Positions 18,228 to 26,685 of a DNA stretch of 64,000 nucleotides are shown one piece after another. The DNA lies in the NCBI RefSeq assembly GCF_004684095.1, contig NZ_SRII01000004.1:471760-535759 (forward strand), written 5' to 3'. This DNA is from Hymenobacter sp. UV11. GTDB lineage: Bacteria; Bacteroidota; Bacteroidia; Cytophagales; Hymenobacteraceae. Under the pieces are notes generated by a model that was given only the letters and a program-made list of their open reading frames with translations, had not been told where the DNA came from and did no database searches. The translations under genes were made by a program, and so were the position numbers. The number at the start of each line of letters is the position of its first letter. Position 1 is the first letter of the stretch.

Positions 18228-19499
18228 TCAAGCCAGCAGCATTTCCGCCACTTGCCGGCCGGTGCCCAGCGCGGCATTGAGCGAGGGGTAGCTGACCCAG
18301 TCGCCGCACCGAAAAAGAGTGTCGCTGAGGCGCAGCTCCTGCTGCACGGGCTGGCCGGGCGCATACACGGGCAGCGCCTGCTCGATGCGGTAGGTGCGCA
18401 AGTGCCGCCACATGTGGGCCATCGGCCCAAACCAGGCCACCAGCTCGGTGCGCAGGCGAGCCGTCAGCTCCTCCTCCGACAAGCCGTGCTCGCCGTGGGT
18501 GCTCACCGATACCAGGCCCTGGCCCGCCGGCGCCACGGTGGCTCCCGACTCGGCCGGGAAAGATACATTGTGCGCCAGGGCGCCGGGTAGGGCATTGAGG
18601 TGCAGGATGTTGCGGCCATGGCTTGGCGCGGGGCCTACCGTGGCGAAGTAGGTGCACGTAGTGGGCCGGGCGGCGAGGGTAGGCAGCGCCGGCATGCCGG
18701 CCCCGAGCAGGCGGGCCGCGGCGGGGCCATCGGTAGCTACCACCACGGCAGCGGCTGCTAGCGTTTCGCCATCAGCCAAGTGCACCCGGCGGCCACCTTC
18801 GGTCACGGCGGCCACCGGCGTATTCAGGCGAATAGTGCCGGCGGGCAGGCGGCCGGCCAGCTGCTCGGGCAGTTGCTGAATACCCAAAGTCGGCACCGCC
18901 GCCGAGCCCTGCATAAACTGCTGGAACACGAACTCAAAGAAGTTGCTGGCCGTGCTCAACTCGCGGTCGAGGTACACGCCCCCGAAAAAGGGCCGGAAGA
19001 AGCAGTCGATAATCTGCTCGCTCCAGCCGTACTGGCGCAAAAACTCCAGCGTCGAAATGCTGGGCTGGGCCAGCAGCTGCTCGGGTGGGCGGCCCGCCAG
19101 CTGCGCCACTAGTTTGCCAAGCAGGAGTTTATCCTTAACGGTGCCGATGGGCGAGGCCAGCGCCGCAAACGCCATGAGGGGCGCGTGCAGCGGATTTTCG
19201 AGGGTAGTCTCCTGCCCGTCGGGCAACTGGATAACCGCGCCCGAGCGAAACGACTTCAGCTTCAGCGCGCCGTAGTCGAACATGCGCCGCGCCTCGGGAT
19301 AATTAGTCAGCAAAATCTGGAAGCCCCGGTCGAGCCGAAAGCCGTCGGGCGTGATGTCGGTACGCACCCGGCCGCCCACGGCATCGCTCGCATCGAGCAC
19401 CAGCACCGGCCGGCCGGCGCGGTGCAGCCAGGTGGCGCAGGCCAGCCCGGCCATGCCCGCACCAATAATAATAACAGGTTCTGTACTGCTCATAGTCAA
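18228..19499 (-). CDS. FAD-dependent amine-oxidase/protoporphyrinogen-oxidase-like oxidoreductase
   Basis: A 423-residue flavoprotein. VIIIGAGMAGLACATWLHRAG is the N-terminal FAD dinucleotide-binding motif (residues about 9-29), VLDASDAVGGRVRTD is the GGR motif of amine oxidases and phytoene desaturase relatives, and LFRCGDWVSYPSLNAALGTG is the C-terminal FAD motif. The start is ATG at 19499 or two codons later. It follows the haem lipoprotein gene by one base, so it is likely translationally coupled to it. The substrate is unknown; an oxidative step on a terpenoid, porphyrin or amine is possible. Confidence 0.88.
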   Translation of the reverse strand: MTMSSTEPVIIIGAGMAGLACATWLHRAGRPVLVLDASDAVGGRVRTDITPDGFRLDRGFQILLTNYPEARRMFDYGALKLKSFRSGAVIQLPDGQETTLENPLHAPLMAFAALASPIGTVKDKLLLGKLVAQLAGRPPEQLLAQPSISTLEFLRQYGWSEQIIDCFFRPFFGGVYLDRELSTASNFFEFVFQQFMQGSAAVPTLGIQQLPEQLAGRLPAGTIRLNTPVAAVTEGGRRVHLADGETLAAAAVVVATDGPAAARLLGAGMPALPTLAARPTTCTYFATVGPAPSHGRNILHLNALPGALAHNVSFPAESGATVAPAGQGLVSVSTHGEHGLSEEELTARLRTELVAWFGPMAHMWRHLRTYRIEQALPVYAPGQPVQQELRLSDTLFRCGDWVSYPSLNAALGTGRQVAEMLLA

Positions 19500-19500
19500 C

Positions 19501-20190
19501 TTAAAACAACTTCGGCATCTTGTGCTCTTTCCACTTCTTGCGCGTTTTCATCGTGTAAAACTCGGCCACGCCATCGCGGTCCAGCGTGAGCTGCCAGGCA
19601 CCGAGCACCTGGCCCGGCTGCCTACCCACCGCTTTCAGGCCGGGATACTGTTGCTGCAAGGTCTTGGCCTCAGCCAGAGTCAGGTCGCGGCCCGGCTGGC
19701 CGTGGCAGCGCAGGCACAGGTTGTTACGCAGCGTGATGGGCCGCTGGTAGAAGAACGTATCGACAGCCGGGCGGCCGATGAGGCGTATGCTATCGGGCTG
19801 CAAGCCAGACGCGGCAATGGCGGCCGGCGCGGCGCTGGCCGTGGGGGCCTGCCACTCGGCCCGGCGCGGGTTGGCGTGCCATTTGCGGGCCATCGAATCG
19901 ACCTGCGGGTAGCTCTGGGGGCGGCAAAAAGTGGCCGCTTGCAGCAGATTGCCCTTCTTTAACTCACGGGCCAGGGTGCGGCGCAGCAGCGTATCGGCGT
20001 AGGCCGTGAGCGAGTCGCCAGCCCAGCGCGTGGCGTGCAGCAGGTCTTCGGGCATGATGCGCTTGACCTCCCAGTTGGCGGTTTCCTCGGCTATCTGCTT
20101 GGTGCCGGGCAAATGCCTTACCTGGTCGGGCCGGCAGGAGGCCAGCGCGAGCAGGGGGGGTAGGAGAAACTTGATTTTCGACAAAATCAT
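19501..20190 (-). CDS. DUF3365-type haem-binding lipoprotein
   Basis: A 229-residue protein with a lipoprotein signal (FLLPPLLALASC) and one c-type haem motif CLRCH near residue 160. The order of a signal, an all-helical sensor-like region and CxxCH near the C-terminal part matches the DUF3365/Tll0287-like family of periplasmic redox or sensor domains. The chosen ATG (MILSKIKF) avoids the overlap with thrC that the longer frame to 20241 would cause. Downstream neighbour is the flavin oxidoreductase; upstream is thrC. Confidence 0.82.
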   Translation of the reverse strand: MILSKIKFLLPPLLALASCRPDQVRHLPGTKQIAEETANWEVKRIMPEDLLHATRWAGDSLTAYADTLLRRTLARELKKGNLLQAATFCRPQSYPQVDSMARKWHANPRRAEWQAPTASAAPAAIAASGLQPDSIRLIGRPAVDTFFYQRPITLRNNLCLRCHGQPGRDLTLAEAKTLQQQYPGLKAVGRQPGQVLGAWQLTLDRDGVAEFYTMKTRKKWKEHKMPKLF

Positions 20191-20225
20191 ACTGCGCCAA
20201 CTACTTTGGCCCGGCGAAGGTTGCG

Positions 20226-21518
20226 CTACTTCAGCAGCCACTCGCGCAACGCCTCGTAGGTAGGCGCCAGTGGCACGCTCTGCTTGGGCTTTTTCAGCAG
20301 ATAATGCAGGGCAGCCGGCAGCTCAATCTTTCGGCCAATGAGGGGCTCCACCACCTCCGGAAACTTCACCGGGTGGGCCGTGGCCAGTAGGAAGCCCGCA
20401 GCGGCCGGGTACTCCTTTAAATAATTTTCCAGCGCGAAAAACGCCACCGCGCCGTGCGGGTCGAGCAGGTAGCCGTGCTCCGCCTCCACGCGCCGGATGG
20501 TGGCGCTGGTGTCGGCGTCGCTCACGGTGTAGCCGCTCAGCAATTGGCTGATAGTAGCGTGCTCGTGCTCAAATAGTTCGAGGATGCGGACGAAGTTGCT
20601 GGGGTGGCCCACGTCCATGGCGTTGGAGAGGGTAGGGACGGCCGTTTTGGGCGTGAAGATGGCCGTGCGCAGGTACTCGGCGCCGGCATCGTTCACGTTG
20701 CAGGCCGCAATGAAGTGGCCCACCGGCAGCCCCGAAGCGTGGGCCAGCAGCCCGGCGCACAGGTTGCCAAAGTTGCCGCTCGGCACCGCAATAACCGGCG
20801 GCGCGGCCGGCGCCCACTGCTGCAGCGCAAACAGGTAGTACAGCTGCTGCGGCAGCCAGCGCGCCACGTTAATGCTGTTGGCCGAAGTAAGCGTGCGCTG
20901 GCTGGTCAGCTCCTGGTCCAGAAACGCCTGCTTCACCAGCCGCTGGCAGTCGTCAAAATTACCGCTAACCTCCAGGGCGGTAATGTTCTGGCCCAGCGTA
21001 GTGAGCTGTAATTCCTGCAGCGGGCTCACCTTGCCCGAGGGGTAGAGAATGACGACCTCCACACCCGGCACGCCCAAAAAGCCGTGCGCCACGGCCCCGC
21101 CCGTATCGCCGGAGGTAGCCACCAGCACCGTCACCGCTTCGCTTTCGCCTCGCGAAAAATAGCCCAGGCAGCGGCTCATAAACCGCGCGCCCACGTCCTT
21201 AAACGCCAGCGTGGGCCCGTGAAACAACTCCAGCGCCCCGATGTGCTCGGTTATGGGTACCAGCGGGAAGTCAAAATCCACCGTTTCGGCGCAGATGCGG
21301 CGCAGGTCGGCCTCCGGAATGGTGTCGCCTACGTAGGGCTGCATCACGGCATAGGCGATATCAGCCCGCGAAAGCAGGGGTAGGGATTTCAGAAAATCGG
21401 CCGAAAACTGCGGGATGCTTTCGGGGAAATACAAGCCGCCGTCAGGCGCCTGCCCGGCAATGGTGGCGGCGCGAAAATCAACGGGTGGCGACTGGTGGTT
21501 GAGGCTGTAGTAGAGCAT
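20226..21518 (-). CDS. thrC: Threonine synthase
   Basis: A 430-residue PLP enzyme making threonine from O-phosphohomoserine. The PLP lysine is in GPTLAFKDVGARF; ATSGDTGGAVAHGF and AVPSGNFGNLCAG are the phosphate and cofactor loops. The start MLYYSLNHQSPPVDF matches the family; the earlier ATG at 21554 adds atypical residues close to the repeat element. Last gene of thrA-thrB-thrC on the minus strand, separated from thrB by a family B palindrome. Confidence 0.96.
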   Translation of the reverse strand: MLYYSLNHQSPPVDFRAATIAGQAPDGGLYFPESIPQFSADFLKSLPLLSRADIAYAVMQPYVGDTIPEADLRRICAETVDFDFPLVPITEHIGALELFHGPTLAFKDVGARFMSRCLGYFSRGESEAVTVLVATSGDTGGAVAHGFLGVPGVEVVILYPSGKVSPLQELQLTTLGQNITALEVSGNFDDCQRLVKQAFLDQELTSQRTLTSANSINVARWLPQQLYYLFALQQWAPAAPPVIAVPSGNFGNLCAGLLAHASGLPVGHFIAACNVNDAGAEYLRTAIFTPKTAVPTLSNAMDVGHPSNFVRILELFEHEHATISQLLSGYTVSDADTSATIRRVEAEHGYLLDPHGAVAFFALENYLKEYPAAAGFLLATAHPVKFPEVVEPLIGRKIELPAALHYLLKKPKQSVPLAPTYEALREWLLK

Positions 21519-21545
21519 TCCTTTTAAGTATGATGCGTAAAAACC

Positions 21546-21675
21546 GTTTGTCATTGCGAGCGCAACGAAGTGGAGCGCGGCAATCTTTCCTTCACGTTAG
21601 GATTACTAACTTGATGAAGCGAACGACCAAGGAAAGATTACCGCGCTCCACTTCGTTGCGCTCGCAATGACAAAC
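21546..21675. repeat. Palindromic element, family B, between thrB and thrC
   Basis: Arms 21546-21590 and 21631-21675 are 45-base reverse complements with one mismatch (gatta for gattg). The outer half is almost identical to the elements at 11976 and 42907. It occupies nearly all of the thrB-thrC gap. Confidence 0.95.
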
Positions 21676-21686
21676 GACCTCTTTTC

Positions 21687-22625
21687 CTATTCTTCCGAAA
21701 CTACCCGCGCGCCCTGGCTGGCAATCGGCCCCACGTGCAGGTGAAAATCGATGCCCATTTTGCGGTACACGCTGCCCAGCGCCTCGGCGGCGGCGTGGGC
21801 GGTGGCCTCGTCCTTGTTCAGCATAAAAATCGACGGCCCCGAGCCCGAAATGCCGCCGCCCAGCGCGCCGGCTTCCAGGGCCAGGCGCTTGGCATCGCCC
21901 AGGCCGGGGATGAGCGAGGCGCGGGCTGGCTCCACAATGTAGTCTTCCAGGGCGCGGGCAATCAGCTCGTTATCATGGGTGAGGAAGCCGGCCACCAGGC
22001 CGCCCACGTTGGCCCACTGGCGTACGGCCAGGCTCAGCGGCACCGAGGTGGGCAGCACGGCGCGGGCCTCCTTGGTTTTCACCTCAAACTGCGGGTGCAC
22101 CACCGCCACCCACAGCGCCGGGGCGGGTAGGGCCACCACATCGAGCACCGGCTGCACCGCCCGCACCAGCGTGAAGCCGCCGCAAATAGCCGGCGCAATG
22201 TTGTCGGCGTGGCGCACGCCCGAGGCCACCGCTTCGCCATACATCGCCATATCAATCAATTCTTTGTGCGAAAACCGATTGCCCAGTAGCGCGTTAGCCG
22301 CCACCACCGCGCCGGCCGCGCTGGCCGCGCTGCTGCCAATGCCGCTGCCCGGCCGGATGCCCTTGGTAATCTCGACCTCGAAGCCCAGCGGCTCGGGCAC
22401 TGCGCGCAGCAGCGCCAGCAGGGCCGCGCCGGCCACGTTGCGGTTGGGGTCGGTGGGCAGGTCGTAGTCGTCGAGGTGCCGGATGGTCAGGCCCGGCTGG
22501 TCGCGGCGCGTGAGGCGCACCACATCGTAGGGCGCGGTGAGGCACAGGCCCAGCACATCGAAGCCGCAGCCGACGTTGGCAATGGTGGCCGGCGCGTGAA
22601 CCGTGACGGAAGAGGGGGTAGGCAT
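21687..22625 (-). CDS. thrB: Homoserine kinase
   Basis: A 312-residue GHMP kinase phosphorylating homoserine. VTVHAPATIANVGCGFDVLG is the family N-terminus and IRPGSGIGSSAASAAGAVVA the ATP-binding GHMP loop; GGGISGSGPSIFML is the third motif. The ATG at 22625 (MPTPSSVTV) is chosen. The open frame continues upstream to 22697, but that extension is a translation of the palindromic repeat (PLSFSERGPGGEA) and is unlikely to be part of the enzyme. Second gene of the thr cluster. Confidence 0.96.
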   Translation of the reverse strand: MPTPSSVTVHAPATIANVGCGFDVLGLCLTAPYDVVRLTRRDQPGLTIRHLDDYDLPTDPNRNVAGAALLALLRAVPEPLGFEVEITKGIRPGSGIGSSAASAAGAVVAANALLGNRFSHKELIDMAMYGEAVASGVRHADNIAPAICGGFTLVRAVQPVLDVVALPAPALWVAVVHPQFEVKTKEARAVLPTSVPLSLAVRQWANVGGLVAGFLTHDNELIARALEDYIVEPARASLIPGLGDAKRLALEAGALGGGISGSGPSIFMLNKDEATAHAAAEALGSVYRKMGIDFHLHVGPIASQGARVVSEE

Positions 22626-22636
22626 TGGCGGGCGTG

Positions 22637-22767
22637 GCGCCTCACCCCCCGGCCCCCTCTCCGAAAAGGAGAGGGGGAGCCGAGTAGGCGTGGACATTAA
22701 GCAAGCGGTAAAGTAAGTTGTCTGGCTCCCCCTCCCTTTTTCGGAGAGGGGGCCGGGGGGGAGGCGC
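22637..22767. repeat. Palindromic element, family D, between thrA and thrB
   Basis: Arms 22637-22681 (gcgcctcaccccccggcccc...) and 22724-22767 are reverse complements over about 44 bases with a few mismatches and one-base length differences. The right arm touches the stop codon of thrA, and the left arm ends 11 bp from the thrB start, so it fills the whole gap. Short inner inverted repeats (ctctccgaaaaggagag) add a secondary hairpin. Confidence 0.9.
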
Positions 22768-25217
22768 TACAGCCGCGCCGCCCGAATAATATCCGCAAAC
22801 ACGCCGGAGGCCGTGACCTCCGCCCCCGCGCCCGCGCCCTTCACCACCAGCGGCTGCTCGGGGTAGCGGTCGGTGTAGAAGAGCACCACGTTGTCCTTGC
22901 CGCGCAGCTCATAGAGGTCGTGGCCGGGCGCGATTTGCTGCAAGCCCACCGAGGCTTTGCCATCGGCGTATTGGGCCACGAATTTGAGACGCTTGCCCTG
23001 GCTGGCGGCCGCGTCGTAGAGCGCGCGGAAGTGTGGCTCATGCACCGCCAGCTGCTCGTAGAAGGCGGGTACGTCGCCTTCCATGCAGGAGGGGGGTAGG
23101 AAGCTTTCGTTGGCCACGTCGCTCATTTCCATTTGCTGGCCGGCCTCGCGGGCCAGAATGAGAATTTTGCGGGCCACGTCCGAGCCGTTGAGGTCGAGGC
23201 GCGGGTCGGGCTCGGTGTAGCCTTCGGCCTGCGCCTGGGCCACCACCTCGGCGAAGGGCCGGGTGCCGTCGTAATTATTAAATACGAAGTTGAGCGTGCC
23301 CGATAGTACGGCCTGCATGCGGCGCACCACGTCGCCGCTGCGCGTGAGGTCGCCAAGCGTGCCGATGACGGGTAGGGCCGCGCCTACGTTAGTTTCAAAC
23401 AGGTACTTCGTATTGAAATCCTGGGCCAGCTGCTTGAGCTGGCGGTAGCTGGCGTAGTCGGCCGAAGCGGCCACCTTGTTACAGGCCACCACGGCGATGC
23501 TCTTGGCGAGCAGCGGCGCGTACTGGCCGGCGGCGGCCGGGTTGGCCGTCACGTCCACGAAGATGGAGTTTCGCAGGTTCTTGCTGATAATGAGCTGGGT
23601 AAACTCCTCCAGCGTCAGCCGGGGCGCGGCGTCCAGGTCCGTGGGCCAGGTGCGCAGGTCGAGGCCGCCCTCGTCGCTCACCAGGCAGTGGCGGCTGTTG
23701 GCGATGGCCACTACGCGCAGGTCGAGGCCTAGCTTTTCGCGCAGATAGTCCTGCTGCTGCGCCAACTGGCCCAGCAGCTTACCGCCCACGTTGCCGGGGC
23801 CCAATATGAAGAGGTTGACCTGCTTATAAGTAGCCTCGAAAAACTCCTCGTGCAGCACGTTGATGGCCTTGCGCACGTCATCGGCCCGAATCACGGTGGA
23901 GATATTGCGTTCGCTCGCGCCCTGCGCAATGGCCCGGATGTTCACCCCATTGTGCCCCAGCGCGCTAAACAAGCGCCCGCTGATGCCGGGGTGGTTGCGC
24001 ATGTTGTCGCCCACCAGCGCCACTATCGCCAGCCCGGTTTCGGGCCGCAGCGGCTCCAGCCGGCCGGCCGCTATCTCGGCGGCAAACTCCTCCTTTACTA
24101 CCCCCTGCGCGGTGGGCACGTCGCCCTCATTCACGCCCACGCAAATGGAGTGCTCCGACGAGCTTTGCGTGATGAGCACCACGTTGATGCGCGCCCGCGC
24201 CAGCGCCGCAAACAGCCGCGCCGAAAAGCCCGGCACGCCCACCATGCCGCTGCCCTCCAGGTTCAGCAAAGCCAGGTGGCCGATGCTCGACAGCCCGCGC
24301 ACTACCCCAATGCTGGGCGGCGGGGCCACCTCCACCAGCGTGCCGTAGTCCTGGGGCGCAAAGGTGTTTTTAATCCACATCGGGATGCCGCGCTGCCGCA
24401 CCGGCTGCACCGTGGGCGCATACAGCACCTTAGCTCCGAAGTGCGACAGCTCCATCGCCTCCTCGTAGCTGATGCGCGCAATGGGCCGCGCCGAGCGCAC
24501 CAGGCGCGGGTCGGCGGTCAGCATGCCGCTCACGTCGGTCCAGATTTCGAGCTTCTCGGCGTTCAAGGCTGCCGCCAGAATGGCCGCCGTATAGTCGGAG
24601 CCGCCCCGGCCCAGCGTAGTAGTGTGGCCCTCAGCATCGGCGGCAATAAAGCCGGGCGCTACCCACAGGTTCTCCGTGGTTTGTTTTTGAAAATCAGCCA
24701 CCAGCTCACCAGTCACGGCCTCGTCCACCTGCGCCATGCCGAAGCGCGAGTTGGTGCGGATGAGCTGCCGGCTGTCGGCCCAGGCGGCGGCCATGCCCCG
24801 CGCCTCAAATGCGGCCACCACGATGCGCGACGATAGCAACTCGCCGTAGCTCATCAGCCTATCTAGCGTGCGCGGCGAGAGCTCGCCCAGCGCAAAAATG
24901 CCGTCGGCCAGCAGCGCCAGCTCCGCAAACTGGGCCGTGAGCCAGGGCTGCACGTCGGCCTGCGCGGCGGGGGTAGGGAGCAGCGCCTCGGCGGCGGTGA
25001 GGTGGCGGGCTTCGAGCTGGCGCAGCGTCTGGCGGAAACTTTCGTCGCCGCTGGCCGCCGCGCGGCCGGCGTTAATAAGCGCATCGGTAGTGCCGCCCAG
25101 CGCCGATACTACCAGCACCACGGGTCCCTGGGCCAGCGCGCGCGTCACGATGGCGATAACCTTCCCGATGTTTTCGGCAGAGGCCACCGACGTGCCCCCG
25201 AACTTCAATACTTGCAT
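22767..25217 (-). CDS. thrA: Bifunctional aspartokinase / homoserine dehydrogenase
   Basis: An 816-residue fusion catalysing the first and third steps of threonine biosynthesis. Residues 1 to about 290 are the kinase (MQVLKFGGTSVASAENIGKV; GRGGSDYTAAILAAALNAE). Residues about 300-450 are the ACT regulatory pair (VPGFSARLFAALARARINV; GISGRLFSALGHNGVNIRAI). From about 460 the dehydrogenase begins with LFILGPGNVGGKLL (NAD(P) site) and includes ETNVGAALPVIGTLGDLTRSGD. The start ATG at 25217 is at the exact kinase N-terminus. It leads the thrABC cluster. Feedback control by threonine is expected from the ACT domains. Confidence 0.97.
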   Translation of the reverse strand: MQVLKFGGTSVASAENIGKVIAIVTRALAQGPVVLVVSALGGTTDALINAGRAAASGDESFRQTLRQLEARHLTAAEALLPTPAAQADVQPWLTAQFAELALLADGIFALGELSPRTLDRLMSYGELLSSRIVVAAFEARGMAAAWADSRQLIRTNSRFGMAQVDEAVTGELVADFQKQTTENLWVAPGFIAADAEGHTTTLGRGGSDYTAAILAAALNAEKLEIWTDVSGMLTADPRLVRSARPIARISYEEAMELSHFGAKVLYAPTVQPVRQRGIPMWIKNTFAPQDYGTLVEVAPPPSIGVVRGLSSIGHLALLNLEGSGMVGVPGFSARLFAALARARINVVLITQSSSEHSICVGVNEGDVPTAQGVVKEEFAAEIAAGRLEPLRPETGLAIVALVGDNMRNHPGISGRLFSALGHNGVNIRAIAQGASERNISTVIRADDVRKAINVLHEEFFEATYKQVNLFILGPGNVGGKLLGQLAQQQDYLREKLGLDLRVVAIANSRHCLVSDEGGLDLRTWPTDLDAAPRLTLEEFTQLIISKNLRNSIFVDVTANPAAAGQYAPLLAKSIAVVACNKVAASADYASYRQLKQLAQDFNTKYLFETNVGAALPVIGTLGDLTRSGDVVRRMQAVLSGTLNFVFNNYDGTRPFAEVVAQAQAEGYTEPDPRLDLNGSDVARKILILAREAGQQMEMSDVANESFLPPSCMEGDVPAFYEQLAVHEPHFRALYDAAASQGKRLKFVAQYADGKASVGLQQIAPGHDLYELRGKDNVVLFYTDRYPEQPLVVKGAGAGAEVTASGVFADIIRAARL

Positions 25218-25358
25218 ACTCTGGTGTCGAACGCCCGGTGGGCCGCAGTCGGCCGCGCCAGGGGGGGTAGGGGCTGGAAGTCGCGCCAAGCGCAACGACC
25301 AGCCAGCGTAAAGAACTGGCGCGGAACGCCGACCGCAAAGGACGGTGTTACTCAGCCG

Positions 25359-25366
25359 TATCTTTG
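25359..25366 (+). promoter_or_regulatory. Promoter -7 element TATCTTTG for prfA
   Basis: TATCTTTG matches TAnnTTTG and lies 31 bases before the prfA ATG. No clear -33 TTG is visible at the expected distance. Confidence 0.5.
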
Positions 25367-25397
25367 CAAACTACTGACTATTTTTTCCGACCACAAA

Positions 25398-26468
25398 ATG
25401 CTGGATAAACTCGAAGCCATCCGCGAGCGCTACGATACCGTGAACCACGAGCTCATGCAGCCCGAGGTGATGAGCGACATGAAGCGCTTCAAGAGCCTGA
25501 ATAAAGAATTTAAAGAGCTAGGCAAAATCGTGACTGCTTACCGTGCTTACCAGCAGGTGCTCAGTAATATAGAAGGCGCCCGACAAGTGGTATCGACCGA
25601 AAAGGACGAGGACTTCCGTGAAATGGCCAAGGCCGAGCTCGACGAGCTGGTGCCCGAAGCCGACCGCATGGAGGTGGCCATCAAGGAATTGTTAATTCCG
25701 AAGGACCCCAACGACTCGAAAGACGTGATTATGGAAATCCGGGCCGGGGCAGGCGGCGACGAGGCCTCGCTCTTTGCCGGCGACTTGCAGCGCATGTACC
25801 TGCGCTTTGCCGAAAAGCAGGGCTGGAAAATGGAATTGGTGGACGCCATGGACGGCACCGCCGGCGGCTACAAGGAAATCGTGCTGGCCGTGAAGGGCGA
25901 GGACGTGTACGGCAAGCTCAAGTTTGAATCGGGCGTGCACCGCGTGCAGCGCGTGCCGGCCACCGAAACCCAGGGCCGCATCCACACCTCGGTGGCTTCC
26001 ATCGTGGTAATGCCTGAGGCCGAGGAATTTGACATTGACCTGGACATGAATGATATCCGCAAGGACTTGTTCATGTCGTCCGGCCCCGGCGGGCAGTCGG
26101 TAAACACGACGTATTCGGCCGTGCGCCTCACGCACATCCCGAGCGGCATTGTGGCCCAGTGCCAGGACCAGAAGTCACAGCTCAAAAACTTCGATAAGGC
26201 GCTGGCCGTGTTGCGCTCGCGCATCTTCGAAATCGAGCTGGCTAAGAAGAACGAGGCCGAAGGCGCCATTCGGAAAGGCATGATTGGCAGCGGCGACCGC
26301 AGCGACAAAATCCGCACTTACAACTACCCGCAGGGTCGCGTAACCGACCACCGCATCGGCTACACCGTGCACAACCTGCCCAACGTGATGGACGGCAACA
26401 TCGACGATTTTGTGGAGCAGCTGCGCCTGGCCGAAAGCGCCGAGCGCCTGAAAGTGGGCGTGTCGTAA
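25398..26468 (+). CDS. prfA: Peptide chain release factor 1
   Basis: A 356-residue class I release factor reading UAA/UAG. The codon-recognition tripeptide PAT is in RVPATETQGRIHTS, and the catalytic GGQ is in SSGPGGQSVNTTYSAVRLTH. The ATG at 25398 gives MLDKLEAIRERYDTVNHEL, the usual RF1 start. The extension to 25002 is antisense to thrA and is not real. It diverges from thrA. Confidence 0.97.
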   Translation: MLDKLEAIRERYDTVNHELMQPEVMSDMKRFKSLNKEFKELGKIVTAYRAYQQVLSNIEGARQVVSTEKDEDFREMAKAELDELVPEADRMEVAIKELLIPKDPNDSKDVIMEIRAGAGGDEASLFAGDLQRMYLRFAEKQGWKMELVDAMDGTAGGYKEIVLAVKGEDVYGKLKFESGVHRVQRVPATETQGRIHTSVASIVVMPEAEEFDIDLDMNDIRKDLFMSSGPGGQSVNTTYSAVRLTHIPSGIVAQCQDQKSQLKNFDKALAVLRSRIFEIELAKKNEAEGAIRKGMIGSGDRSDKIRTYNYPQGRVTDHRIGYTVHNLPNVMDGNIDDFVEQLRLAESAERLKVGVS

Positions 26469-26498
26469 GGGTCCCACACAGACGAATACAGCACCAAA

Positions 26499-26621
26499 AG
26501 AACGTCATGCTCTATCTGGCGTCCGCTTGCCGAAGCATTTCGCTCGTACCGTTGGATTACTCCCCCAACGAAGCGGTAGAGATGCTTCGGCAAGCGGACG
26601 CCAGATAGAGCATGACGTTCT
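26499..26621. repeat. Palindromic element, family A with an exchanged stem middle
   Basis: Arms 26499-26538 and 26582-26621 are perfect 40-base reverse complements. The ends (agaacgtcatgct) and inner part (gccgaagcat) are family A, but the middle of the stem (ctatctggcgtccg) is absent from other copies and is mirrored exactly in the second arm. It lies 31 bp after the prfA stop and 65 bp before the next gene. Confidence 0.95.
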
Positions 26622-26685
26622 TGCTTTGCACCAAGTACCAAGGAGCCGCCCGTGTCGTTTTAGCTTTAGCGCTACGCCTACGTTT

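Noticed and set aside
21687..22697. Longer ThrB starting at 22697
   Set aside because: The extra 24 residues are translated palindrome (PLSFSERGPGGEA); the real family N-terminus starts at the second ATG.
26527..26685. N-terminal extension of the beta-helix lipoprotein gene
   Set aside because: It is translated palindromic element; the lipoprotein signal begins at 26686.
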